48,683 bases of DNA from Actinomadura sp. KC06 (GTDB lineage: Bacteria > Actinomycetota > Actinomycetes > Streptosporangiales > Streptosporangiaceae), in assembly GCF_004348735.1 (NCBI RefSeq), contig NZ_SMKT01000056.1, forward strand, positions 1 to 48,683. Reading direction: 5' to 3'. The notes under the pieces are model-generated. The model worked only from the letters and a program-made list of their open reading frames with translations, did no database searches and was not told the DNA's origin. The position numbers were made by a program, and so were the translations under genes. Below are positions 17,205 to 24,670 of the stretch, piece by piece; position 1 is the stretch's first letter, and the number at the start of each line of letters is the position of its first letter.

Positions 17205-17210
17205 ACTCTA
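17205..17210 (-). promoter_or_regulatory. -10 box for fbiC
   Basis: TAGAGT on the minus strand ends 6 nt before the fbiC ATG. It sits in the 102-nt gap after fbiB, so fbiC appears to have its own leaderless promoter as well as possible readthrough from fbiAB. Confidence 0.55.
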
Positions 17211-17300
17211 TGCCAATCGTCATATTCAGTGCCGACCTGGGATCCCGGGAAGTTCCGGGCATCCGGCATCAGCCCCGGCCTTCCGCGATCTATTCCCGCC

Positions 17301-18587
17301 TCAGCGGACCTCGATGAAATCGTCCGCGCTCCGCGGCGGACGTTCGCGGGGCGGGGCGGCCGGGTGGCCGACGCCGACGGCGCCCATGGGGTCCCAGTCG
17401 TCCGGCAGGCCCAGCGACGCGCGGACGACGTCGCGGCAGAACATCGTGCTCGACACCCAGCAGGAGCCGAGCCCCTCCACCGCCAGCGCGACCAGCAGGT
17501 TCTCCACGCCCGCCCCGGCCGCGACGACGAACATCTCGCGCTCGGCCCGGGACCGGCGCTCGTCCGGGTAGTCGTGCGAACCGTCCATGACCAGGCACGG
17601 CACGACCAGGTACGGAGCGCGCCGCAGCACCTCGCCGCGCCGCAGCCGCTTGGTGATCGACTCCTCCGAGAAGCCGTCGCGGCGCAGGTCGGCCTCCCAG
17701 GCGTCGCGCATCGCGTCCAGCAGCCGGGTCCGCGACTCCGCCGACTCCAGCAGGACGAACCGCCACGGCGTGGTGTGGTGCGGCGCCGGGGCGGTGATCG
17801 CGGCGGCGACGGCGCGCCGGACCGCCGCCGGGTCGACGGGGTCGGCGGTGAACTCGCGGATCGTCCGGCGGGCCCGCAGCACCTCCGACGGCCCGTACCG
17901 GAACATGTCCTCCTCGGGCCTGCGGACCAGCGCCCGCGCGCCGGGCCCGTCCTCCCGCGTGACCAGCCGGGACAGGCCGCGCACGACCGCGACCGGCACC
18001 CCGTCGAGCTTGCCCTTCACCAGCTCGGCCGCGGCGGCGACCTCGTCGGCGATCGCGATGACCGTGGCTTCGAGAGGGTTCCCGTGCGCGTCGTCCTGGC
18101 CGCGCAGGTCGTTCAGCGGCTCCAGGCCCGCGACGCCGATGGCCGCGTCCGTCAGCCCGATCCGCCACGGCCGCCCGAGCGTGTCGGACACGATCACGGC
18201 GACGTCCGCCCCGGTCCGCTCGCGCACGCTTGCGCGGATGCGGCGGGCGGAGGCGTCCGGGTCCTCCGGCAGCAGCAGCACCGTGCCCGGCGCCGTGTTG
18301 GACGCGTCCACCCCGGCGGCGGCCAGCACGAGGCCCTGCCGCGTCTCCACGATCCGCGTCTCGCCGCGCGCGTGGGCGCGCCGCGCCACGACCCGCACGG
18401 TCTCGGCGTCGATGGCCTTCTCCCGGTCGTCGGCGACCAGGACCCGCCCCTCCGCCTTGCTGACGATCTTGGACGTGACGACGAGCACGTCGCCGTCCGC
18501 CACCGTCCCGGCCGGGATCAGCGCGGCGATGTCGTCGCCCGCCGCGACCTCCGGCATCCCCGCGACCCCGAAGACCTCCAGCCTCAC
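17301..18587 (-). CDS. fbiB: F420-0:gamma-glutamyl ligase FbiB with nitroreductase-like domain
   Basis: This 428-aa bifunctional protein adds the gamma-glutamate tail to F420-0 and, through its C-terminal FMN domain, can reduce dehydro-F420-0. Residues about 1-245 form the CofE-like ligase (VVTSKIVSKAEGR, GVDASN at 92-97, SDTLGRPWR at 134-142). Residues about 246-428 form the nitroreductase-like domain (RRTIREF, APAPHHTTPWRF, EGLGSCWVSSTMF). GTG 18587 overlaps the fbiA stop as GTGA and has GGAGGAG upstream, which fixes the start although the open frame continues much further. Confidence 0.96.
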   Translation of the reverse strand: MRLEVFGVAGMPEVAAGDDIAALIPAGTVADGDVLVVTSKIVSKAEGRVLVADDREKAIDAETVRVVARRAHARGETRIVETRQGLVLAAAGVDASNTAPGTVLLLPEDPDASARRIRASVRERTGADVAVIVSDTLGRPWRIGLTDAAIGVAGLEPLNDLRGQDDAHGNPLEATVIAIADEVAAAAELVKGKLDGVPVAVVRGLSRLVTREDGPGARALVRRPEEDMFRYGPSEVLRARRTIREFTADPVDPAAVRRAVAAAITAPAPHHTTPWRFVLLESAESRTRLLDAMRDAWEADLRRDGFSEESITKRLRRGEVLRRAPYLVVPCLVMDGSHDYPDERRSRAEREMFVVAAGAGVENLLVALAVEGLGSCWVSSTMFCRDVVRASLGLPDDWDPMGAVGVGHPAAPPRERPPRSADDFIEVR

Positions 18588-19537
18588 CGCGACTCCTCCG
18601 CCCGCTTCAGCTCCACGGCTAGATCGACGGCCGCGCGGGCGATGGCGGCGGTGGCGTCCGCGTCGCTCATCAGCAGCGGACGCGGCCGCACCTCGATGCC
18701 CTCCACCCGCACGTCCCCGTCGGCCTCGTCGACGAGCCAGCCGTCCAGCAGCCCGAGCCCGTACAGCTCGGCGACCGCGCGGGCCGACGTCTCCACGCCG
18801 ATCGCCGTCAGGCAGGCGTCCGCCATCCCGCGCACGGGCGCGCCGCCGATGATCGGCGAGACGCCGACGACGGTCTTGGCCGCGATCGCGTCCCGGATGC
18901 CGGGCACCGCCAGGATCGTCCCGATGCTCACCACCGGGTTGGACGGCGGGAACAGCACGACGTCGGCGGCCTCGATCGCCTCCAGCACCCCCGGCGCGGG
19001 CTTGGACTCCTCCGCGCCGACCGCCGCGATCGACAGCGCCGGGACGGACGCGCGCAGCCGCACCCACCATTCCTGGAAATGGATCGCGCGCCGCCCGCGC
19101 TCGTCCTCGATCACGACGTGCGTCTCGACCTGGTCGTCGGTCATCGGGATCAGCCGCACGCCCGGCTTCCACCGGTCGCACAGCGCCTCGGTCACCGCCG
19201 ACAGCTTGTAGCCGGCCGCGAGCATCTGCGTCCGGACGATGTGCGTCGCGAAATCCCGGTCGCCCAGCCCGAACCAGCCCGGCCCGGCGCCGTACGCGCC
19301 GAGCTCCTCCTTGACGGCGAACGTCTCGCCGGCCCGCCCCCAGCCCTGCTCCTCGTTGATGCCGCCGCCGAGCGTGTACATCACGGTGTCCAGATCGGGG
19401 CAGACCCGCAGCCCGAACAGGGAGATGTCGTCCCCGGTGTTCCCGATCACGGTGATCTCGGCCGCGGGCTCCGCCGACCGGAGCCCGCGCAGGAACCGGG
19501 CCCCGCCGATCCCGCCCGCCAACGCCACGATCTTCAT
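18584..19537 (-). CDS. fbiA: Phosphoenolpyruvyl/2-phospho-L-lactate transferase (CofD)
   Basis: This 317-aa enzyme joins the activated lactyl or enolpyruvyl GDP intermediate to FO, making (dehydro-)F420-0. The N-terminal GGIGGARFLRGL (8-19), GNTGDDISLFGLRVCPDLDT and PPSNPVVSIGTIL are CofD family motifs. The guanylyltransferase that makes its substrate (FbiD/CofC) is not in this window. The ATG follows a TAGGGT box by 6 nt with no RBS, a leaderless layout. It diverges from the Q-rich membrane gene and is coupled to fbiB. Confidence 0.97.
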   Translation of the reverse strand: MKIVALAGGIGGARFLRGLRSAEPAAEITVIGNTGDDISLFGLRVCPDLDTVMYTLGGGINEEQGWGRAGETFAVKEELGAYGAGPGWFGLGDRDFATHIVRTQMLAAGYKLSAVTEALCDRWKPGVRLIPMTDDQVETHVVIEDERGRRAIHFQEWWVRLRASVPALSIAAVGAEESKPAPGVLEAIEAADVVLFPPSNPVVSIGTILAVPGIRDAIAAKTVVGVSPIIGGAPVRGMADACLTAIGVETSARAVAELYGLGLLDGWLVDEADGDVRVEGIEVRPRPLLMSDADATAAIARAAVDLAVELKRAEESR

Positions 19538-19543
19538 AAGATC

Positions 19544-19549
19544 ACCCTA
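19544..19549 (-). promoter_or_regulatory. -10 box for fbiA
   Basis: TAGGGT on the minus strand ends 6 nt before ATG 19537; the short spacing implies a leaderless fbiAB mRNA. Confidence 0.55.
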
Positions 19550-19617
19550 TTCACTGCCCCGCTCCCGGCGCCCGGGGCCCGGCCGTGAAGGGGCCCTGGG
19601 GCCGTCCCCCTGGGAGA

Positions 19618-19637
19618 TAAAGTATGCAAAGCTTTGC
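19618..19637 (+). promoter_or_regulatory. Promoter and 12-bp palindrome before the Q-rich gene
   Basis: TAAAGT (19618-19623) is a -10 candidate. The perfect palindrome GCAAAGCTTTGC (19626-19637) covers the expected transcription start, a typical repressor position. The gene start lies 37 nt further on and has its own RBS (GGGAGA). Confidence 0.45.
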
Positions 19638-19674
19638 TGTGTAATCGGATTGCCTCGGTCTGGGAGAATTCACC

Positions 19675-20679
19675 GTGAACAAGGAAGCCGTCCAGCGCCT
19701 GCGCGAACCGGCCGCCTGGGTACTGATCGCCGCGGCGGGTTTGCAATTGCTCGCGGGCATCATCTCGCTTCTCGGCGACGACGGCCCGTTCACGCTCAGC
19801 GCGCTGGTCGAGACGCGCGACGGGATGTTCCTCCAGTTCGGGACGGTCGGCCTCCTCGTCCTCGCGGTCCTGCTGGTGACGTGGGGCGAGACGCCCACAC
19901 CGCAGGCCCGGACGATCGTCATGGGGGCGCTCGGCGTCCTCGGCGGCGTCGCCCTGTTCGGCGTCATCTGCTGGCTCGCCGGAATGCTCGCCGACTCCGA
20001 CAGCACGAAAGCCCTCACGAAATTGTCGGTGTTCCTGTTGGGCGCCGGGAAGATCGCCGTCGTGGGCGTCGGTGGATGGTACGCCTACACCGTGTTCCAG
20101 GGTCTGCAGCCGGCGCGTCCGCAGATGCCGATGCAGCAGGGCTACGGCGAATTCGGTTACCAGCAGGGCCAGCCCGGTCAGCCGGGTCAGCCCGTCCAGC
20201 CGGGGCAGCAGGGCTACGGCCAGCAGGCGTACGGGCAGCAGCAGTACCAGCAGTATCAGCAGTACGGCCAGCAGCAGCCGGGCGCGGAAGGCCAGCAGGC
20301 GGCGCAGCAGGGTTACGAGCAGCAGCAAGGCTACGACCAGCAGCAGTACGACCAGCAGCAGCAACAGTACGGCCAGCAGGCGTACGGCCAGCCCCAGCAG
20401 CAGTACGGCCAGCAGCAGGACTACCAGCAGCAGTACGGCTATCAGGCGGGCCAGCAGGGCTACGAGCAGCAGCAGGCCCAGCAGGGTTACGAGCAGCAGG
20501 CCCAGCAGGGGCAGCAGCCCGCCGAACAGGACGAGATGGGCGAGTGGACCCGCGCGTACGGCGGCAGCGGCGGCCAGGAGCAGGGGCCGCAGGGCACCCA
20601 GCCCGCTCCGCCGCAGCAGGGCGCCGGCGAGCAGGAGGGCGACTGGTACCGGGACAACCGTCCCCCACCGCCGCAGTGA
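19675..20679 (+). CDS. Membrane protein with Q/Y/G-rich prion-like tail
   Basis: This 334-aa protein has two parts. Residues 1-135 hold four hydrophobic helices (about 14-34, 53-68, 82-103, 113-133). Residues about 140-300 are an extreme low-complexity region of Gln, Tyr and Gly built from QQGYG, QQAYG and QQQYG-type units, followed by an acidic/Pro tail ending in RPPPPQ. Such tails are disordered and prone to self-association or phase separation in other systems; here that is inference. No enzyme motif is visible. GTG 19675 follows GGGAGA. It diverges from fbiA and is separated from whiB by a strong terminator, so it is probably monocistronic. Confidence 0.8.
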   Translation: MNKEAVQRLREPAAWVLIAAAGLQLLAGIISLLGDDGPFTLSALVETRDGMFLQFGTVGLLVLAVLLVTWGETPTPQARTIVMGALGVLGGVALFGVICWLAGMLADSDSTKALTKLSVFLLGAGKIAVVGVGGWYAYTVFQGLQPARPQMPMQQGYGEFGYQQGQPGQPGQPVQPGQQGYGQQAYGQQQYQQYQQYGQQQPGAEGQQAAQQGYEQQQGYDQQQYDQQQQQYGQQAYGQPQQQYGQQQDYQQQYGYQAGQQGYEQQQAQQGYEQQAQQGQQPAEQDEMGEWTRAYGGSGGQEQGPQGTQPAPPQQGAGEQEGDWYRDNRPPPPQ

Positions 20680-20707
20680 TCCGGCCGGAGATCCGGCCCC
20701 GGATTTT
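20679..20707 (+). terminator. Intrinsic terminator after the Q-rich gene
   Basis: GGCCGGA-GA-TCCGGCC is flanked by ATCC/GGAT with a CC bulge, making an 11-bp stem that begins at the stop codon and ends in TTTT (20704-20707). This is one of the few terminators here with a T-run. Confidence 0.7.
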
Positions 20708-20780
20708 GTGATCTTCGTCCAAAGGGCGTCCCGCCCATCCCGGCATAACCCGCTATGTCGCCCCGGAAAGCTCTATCGGC

Positions 20781-20812
20781 TTGACGGGGACGGCGCTACA
20801 CGCGTGTAATTT
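20781..20812 (+). promoter_or_regulatory. whiB promoter with palindrome over the -10
   Basis: TTGACG (20781-20786), an 18-nt spacer and TGTAAT (20805-20810) make the best sigma-70-type promoter in the window. The perfect palindrome TACACGCGTGTA (20797-20808) overlaps the -10 box, so a dimeric regulator bound there would block RNA polymerase. The leader to the GTG at 20899 is about 80 nt. Confidence 0.55.
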
Positions 20813-20898
20813 CGTCGGTGTAGTTTCAATGCCTTCTCGGGGGAAGGAACCGAAGAGCAGGCGTTGACCAGGGGGTTCCACGGGCAGGGAGGTGCGCT

Positions 20899-21168
20899 GT
20901 GAGCGAGGTGGTCATCCCGCTGGCGCACGGCACAGACGGCGACGGCGAAGAGTTGGGCTGGCAGGAGCGCGCCCTGTGCGCGCAGACGGACCCAGAGGCG
21001 TTCTTTCCGGAGAAGGGCGGCTCCACTCGCGAGGCCAAGAAGGTGTGCCGGGCATGCGAGGTGCGTACGGAATGCTTGGAGTACGCGCTGCAGCACGACG
21101 AACGTTTCGGCATCTGGGGAGGTCTCTCCGAGAGGGAGCGTCGCAAGCTGAAGCGCCAAGCCGTTTGA
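20899..21168 (+). CDS. whiB: WhiB-family iron-sulfur transcription factor (WhiB/WhiB2 type)
   Basis: This 89-aa protein has the four cluster-ligating cysteines C27, C50, C53 and C59 (C-x22-C-x2-C-x5-C), the GIWGG turn (71-75) and a basic tail SERERRKLKRQ for DNA contact. Length and neighbours (DUF3499, manB, fbiA) match WhiB of Streptomyces and WhiB2 of mycobacteria, which work with WhiA to control sporulation septation or cell division. The GTG start has GGGAGG 6 nt upstream. It is transcribed from its own promoter. Confidence 0.95.
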   Translation: MSEVVIPLAHGTDGDGEELGWQERALCAQTDPEAFFPEKGGSTREAKKVCRACEVRTECLEYALQHDERFGIWGGLSERERRKLKRQAV

Positions 21169-21234
21169 CGTTCGACGTCTGACGCCGTCGCCGGGATCGG
21201 CAGGGAGGCGGCCGGGAAGGGGAGCCCGGTCGCG

Positions 21235-21259
21235 CCCCGCGGATCTTCGGGATCCGGGG
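21235..21259 (+). terminator. Hairpin after whiB
   Basis: CGGATC/GATCCG around a TTCGG loop is extended by CCC/GGG past one bulged base, 66 nt after the whiB stop. It lacks a T-run. Confidence 0.4.
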
Positions 21260-21280
21260 TACGTCCCGTGCGGCCGCGCG

Positions 21281-21320
21281 TACAGTTATCAGCCGTGTCG
21301 GCCCCTGGGCCGGCACGGCT
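21281..21320 (+). promoter_or_regulatory. -10 box and 5'-leader hairpin of the large GT gene
   Basis: TACAGT (21281-21286) is a -10 candidate. From 21291 a 13-bp stem (AGCCGTGTCGGCC with GGCCGGCACGGCT, one U-G pair in the plus-strand RNA) closes a CCTG loop. The hairpin would sit at the extreme 5' end of a leader of about 75 nt. It could also end whiB readthrough. Confidence 0.4.
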
Positions 21321-21367
21321 GCTGATGATTCAGCCCCGAACCTGTCGTCCCACAGATCGAGCGATCC

Positions 21368-24300
21368 TTGCCCCCCACACTCGATCGCCATGTCGTCACG
21401 GCCGTCCTCGTCGCGCACGACGGTGCGCGGTGGCTCCCGGAGACGCTCAAGGCGCTGCTGACGCAGGCGCGTCCCGTGCAGCGCCTCCTGACCGTGGACA
21501 CCGGAAGCCTCGACCGCGGGCCCGCCGTCCTCGCCGAGGTCGTCGGCGCGGAGAAGATCCTCACGCTGCCCCGCACCACCGGGTACGGGGAGGCCGTCGC
21601 GGAGGCGCTCCAGCAGGACGCCGCGTCCGCGCCCGTCCCCGACGATGATCCAGGGCCCGCCGACCAGCCCGAGTCCAAGGCGGCCGCCAAGCCCCGCACC
21701 GAGTGGATCTGGCTGCTGCACGACGACTCCGCGCCCGCCCACGACGCGCTCGCCCAGCTCCTGCGCACCGCGGACACCGACCCGAGCATCGCGGTGCTCG
21801 GCCCCAAGGTGCGCGACTGGGACGACCGGCGCGTCCTGCGGGAGGTCGGCGTCACGGTCGACGCCGCCGGACGCCGCGAGACGGGCCTGGACCGGCACGA
21901 GTTCGACCAGGGGCAGCACGACGGCGTCCGGGACGTGCTGTCGGTCGGCAGCGCCGGGATGCTGGTCCGCCGCGACGTGTGGGACGCCCTCGGCGGCTTC
22001 GACCCCGACTACGGCATCTTCCGCGACGACCTCGACTTCTGCTGGCGGGTGCACGCCGCCGACCACCGGGTCGTGACCGCGACCGACGCGGTCGTGTACC
22101 ACGCGGAGGCGTCCCGGCGCGGGATCCGCGAGATCGGCATGACCGCCGAGCACCCGGCCCGCCGCGACCGCCGCAACGCCGTCCAGACGATGCTCGCCAA
22201 CCTGCCGCTCGGCGCGATGCTGCGGTCGCTGCTCCGCAACGTGTGGGCGTCCCTCGCCCACGCGCTCTACCTGGCGGCCACCAAGCAGCCGGTCGCGGCC
22301 CGCGAGGAGCTCCGCGCGCTCGGCGACGTCCTGCGCGACCCGGGCCGGGTGCGGGCGGCGCGGGCGGCCCGCGCGGACGGCCGGAAACGCGTGTACCGCA
22401 CCGTCCGGCGCTTCCAGCCCCGCTGGGTCGTGATGCGCCGGACGTTCGAGGCGATCTCCGAGTACTTCGCCGCCCACGAACGGGAACGCGAGAGCCGCGA
22501 CGACGACGAGACCCCGTCCGACGACGAGCCCGGCCCGATCCGCCGCCTCCTCGCCCGCCCCGGCGTCGTGATCGTCCTGATGCTGGCGGCGGTCGCGGTC
22601 GCCGCGGAGCGTTCCCTGCTCACGGCCGCCGGACGGCTCGGCGGCGGCGCGCTCGTCCCCGCGTGGGGCGGCGCGAGCGACCTGTGGGCGCAGTACCTGT
22701 CGGGCTGGCATCCCGTCGGGCTCGGCAGCGACGCGGGCAGCCCGCCCTACGTGGGGGTGCTCGCCGTCCTGTCGACGGTGACGCTCGGCAAGCCGTGGCT
22801 GACGGTGTCGGTCCTGCTGCTCGGCAGCGTGCCGCTCGCGGGCCTCACCGCCTACCGCGCGTCCCGGCTGCTGGTGTCGGAGCCGCCGGTGCCGGAGCCG
22901 CCGCGGGAGCCGCGGAACCCGCGGAAGAGGTGGATGGGACGGAAGGGGCGCCGCGCCCGCGCCAAGAGCCGTCGCGTCCCCGTCTCCGCCGTCCGGGCCT
23001 GGTTCGCCGCCGCGTACGCGCTGCTGCCCGCCGCGACCGGCGCCATCGCGGGCGGACGCCTCGGGACCGCCGTCGTCCTCGTCCTGCTCCCGCTGATCGC
23101 CGTGAACATCGCCCGCGTGTACGGGCTGCCGCGCTCGGAGGCCGCCGCGTTCGACGTCCGGACGCGGCGCAAGCGCGCGGGCCGGGCGGCGTGGGCGGCC
23201 GCGCTGCTGCTCGCCGTCGCGATGGCGTTCGTCCCGCTCACCTGGCTGATCGCCGTGATCGCCGCCGCGACCGTGTGGGCGCTGTTCGACCGTCCCCGGC
23301 GGCGGGCCCGCCGCAACGTCGCCATCGCGCTGGGCGTGCCGCCGCTGCTGATGCTCCCGTGGACGGTCGGCCTCCTGCTGAACCCGTCGCGCTTCCTGGT
23401 CGAGGCGGGCCTGCACCGGTGGTTCGAGCCCGCCGCCGCGGCCGACCTGCTCGCGCTCGACCCGGGCGGGCCCGGCACGCCCCCGGCGTGGGCGGCGGCC
23501 GGGCTGCTCGCCCTCGCCGTGTGCGCGCTGCCGCTGCGCGGACGCCGCTACACCGTGCTGGCGGGCTGGCTGCTGGGCGTCTACGGGCTGCTCGTCGCGA
23601 TCCTGATCAGCGCCGCGACCGTGGCCAAGGGCGCGGACGAGGCGCCCGTCTGGCCCGGCGTCGCGCTGATCTTCGCGGGGGGCGGGGTGCTGCTCGCGGC
23701 GACCGCCGTCGTCCAGCGCGCGACCGTGGCGCTGGCGGGCGACCACCTGATCTACAAGGCGGGCGGGGCGGTCGTCGTGGTCGCCGCCCTCTCCGCGCCC
23801 GTGCTGGCCGCCGGGTTCTGGGTGGCCGGGGGAGCGGGCGGCCCGCTGGGCAAGGTCGACCCCGACGCCGTTCCCGCGTTCCTCCACGGGCCTGGCGGGG
23901 CGAGGACGCTCGTCCTGCACAGAGAGCCGAACGGACGCATTTCCTACACCCTGCTCAGGGACGCCCGTCCACGCATAGGCGAATCCGAAGTCACGGACGG
24001 CGGCGAAGCCCACGACCGCCTGGACGACCTCGTCGCCGGACTGGCCGCCGGTCGCGAAGGCAATGACGGGCCCGCGCTGACGCGCATGGGCGTCCAGTAC
24101 ATCCTGGTGCCGAATCCCAGGAAGAACCCCGTCACCGACGTCCTCGACTCGGCACCTGAGCTGACGCGGCTCAGCCGCACTGACACGTTCGCCGTTTGGC
24201 GGCTCCAGTCGCCGTCCGCCCGCATGATGCTTCTGGAAGGGGCCGCCGTCACGCCCCTTCCCGCCGGACGGATCGATGCGCGCATGCAGATCCCGCCCGG

Positions 24301-24670
24301 AAACGGCAATCGCACACTCCTCCTCGCCGAACCGTCCGACGACGGCTGGGACGCCACCCTGAACGGCGAAGACCTCAAAGAACGCGAAGTGGACGGCTGG
24401 GCCCAGGGCTACGACATCCCCGCCGCCGGAGGAGAGTTCGAGCTGACGAGGTCGATGACGATGCGGCACACCTGGCTCGTCGTCCAGGGCATCGCCGTAC
24501 TGCTCGTCGCCGTCCTGGCCCTGCCGGGCGCGCAGGCGGAGAACTTCAGGTTCCCCGGTGAACGCGAACGGCGCCGTGGACGGCGAGGACGCCGCCGCGG
24601 GAGCCACGTCCGCGTCCAGCACGAGACGCCGCCTCCCGTGGAGGAACCGAAGCCGGAGGAGGTCTCGTGA
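21368..24670 (+). CDS. Large GT2 glycosyltransferase with polytopic membrane domain
   Basis: This 1100-aa protein starts with a GT2 domain (VTAVLVAHDGARWLPETL at about 10-27, LLHDD at 116-120 as the metal site, GSAGMLVRRDVW and GGFDPDYGIFRDDLDFCWR), a layout shared with galactofuranosyl/rhamnosyltransferase-like enzymes. After about residue 390 come about 11-13 TM helices, then a C-terminal extracytoplasmic beta-rich part (about 820-1060) and a basic tail. Families of this size sit beside whiB in many actinobacteria, but the product is unknown. The start codon is a TTG with no clear RBS; no better in-frame codon precedes the first conserved strand. The DUF5719 gene overlaps its stop by GTGA. 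Confidence 0.85.
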   Translation: MPPTLDRHVVTAVLVAHDGARWLPETLKALLTQARPVQRLLTVDTGSLDRGPAVLAEVVGAEKILTLPRTTGYGEAVAEALQQDAASAPVPDDDPGPADQPESKAAAKPRTEWIWLLHDDSAPAHDALAQLLRTADTDPSIAVLGPKVRDWDDRRVLREVGVTVDAAGRRETGLDRHEFDQGQHDGVRDVLSVGSAGMLVRRDVWDALGGFDPDYGIFRDDLDFCWRVHAADHRVVTATDAVVYHAEASRRGIREIGMTAEHPARRDRRNAVQTMLANLPLGAMLRSLLRNVWASLAHALYLAATKQPVAAREELRALGDVLRDPGRVRAARAARADGRKRVYRTVRRFQPRWVVMRRTFEAISEYFAAHERERESRDDDETPSDDEPGPIRRLLARPGVVIVLMLAAVAVAAERSLLTAAGRLGGGALVPAWGGASDLWAQYLSGWHPVGLGSDAGSPPYVGVLAVLSTVTLGKPWLTVSVLLLGSVPLAGLTAYRASRLLVSEPPVPEPPREPRNPRKRWMGRKGRRARAKSRRVPVSAVRAWFAAAYALLPAATGAIAGGRLGTAVVLVLLPLIAVNIARVYGLPRSEAAAFDVRTRRKRAGRAAWAAALLLAVAMAFVPLTWLIAVIAAATVWALFDRPRRRARRNVAIALGVPPLLMLPWTVGLLLNPSRFLVEAGLHRWFEPAAAADLLALDPGGPGTPPAWAAAGLLALAVCALPLRGRRYTVLAGWLLGVYGLLVAILISAATVAKGADEAPVWPGVALIFAGGGVLLAATAVVQRATVALAGDHLIYKAGGAVVVVAALSAPVLAAGFWVAGGAGGPLGKVDPDAVPAFLHGPGGARTLVLHREPNGRISYTLLRDARPRIGESEVTDGGEAHDRLDDLVAGLAAGREGNDGPALTRMGVQYILVPNPRKNPVTDVLDSAPELTRLSRTDTFAVWRLQSPSARMMLLEGAAVTPLPAGRIDARMQIPPGNGNRTLLLAEPSDDGWDATLNGEDLKEREVDGWAQGYDIPAAGGEFELTRSMTMRHTWLVVQGIAVLLVAVLALPGAQAENFRFPGERERRRGRRGRRRGSHVRVQHETPPPVEEPKPEEVS

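Noticed and set aside
15927..19211. 1094-aa open frame on the plus strand across fbiC and fbiB
   Set aside because: Antisense shadow of the fbi genes with no domain.
20150..20540. CRISPR-like or satellite repeat array
   Set aside because: The repeated CAGCAG/TACGGC units are in frame and encode the Q/Y/G tail; no uniform spacers.
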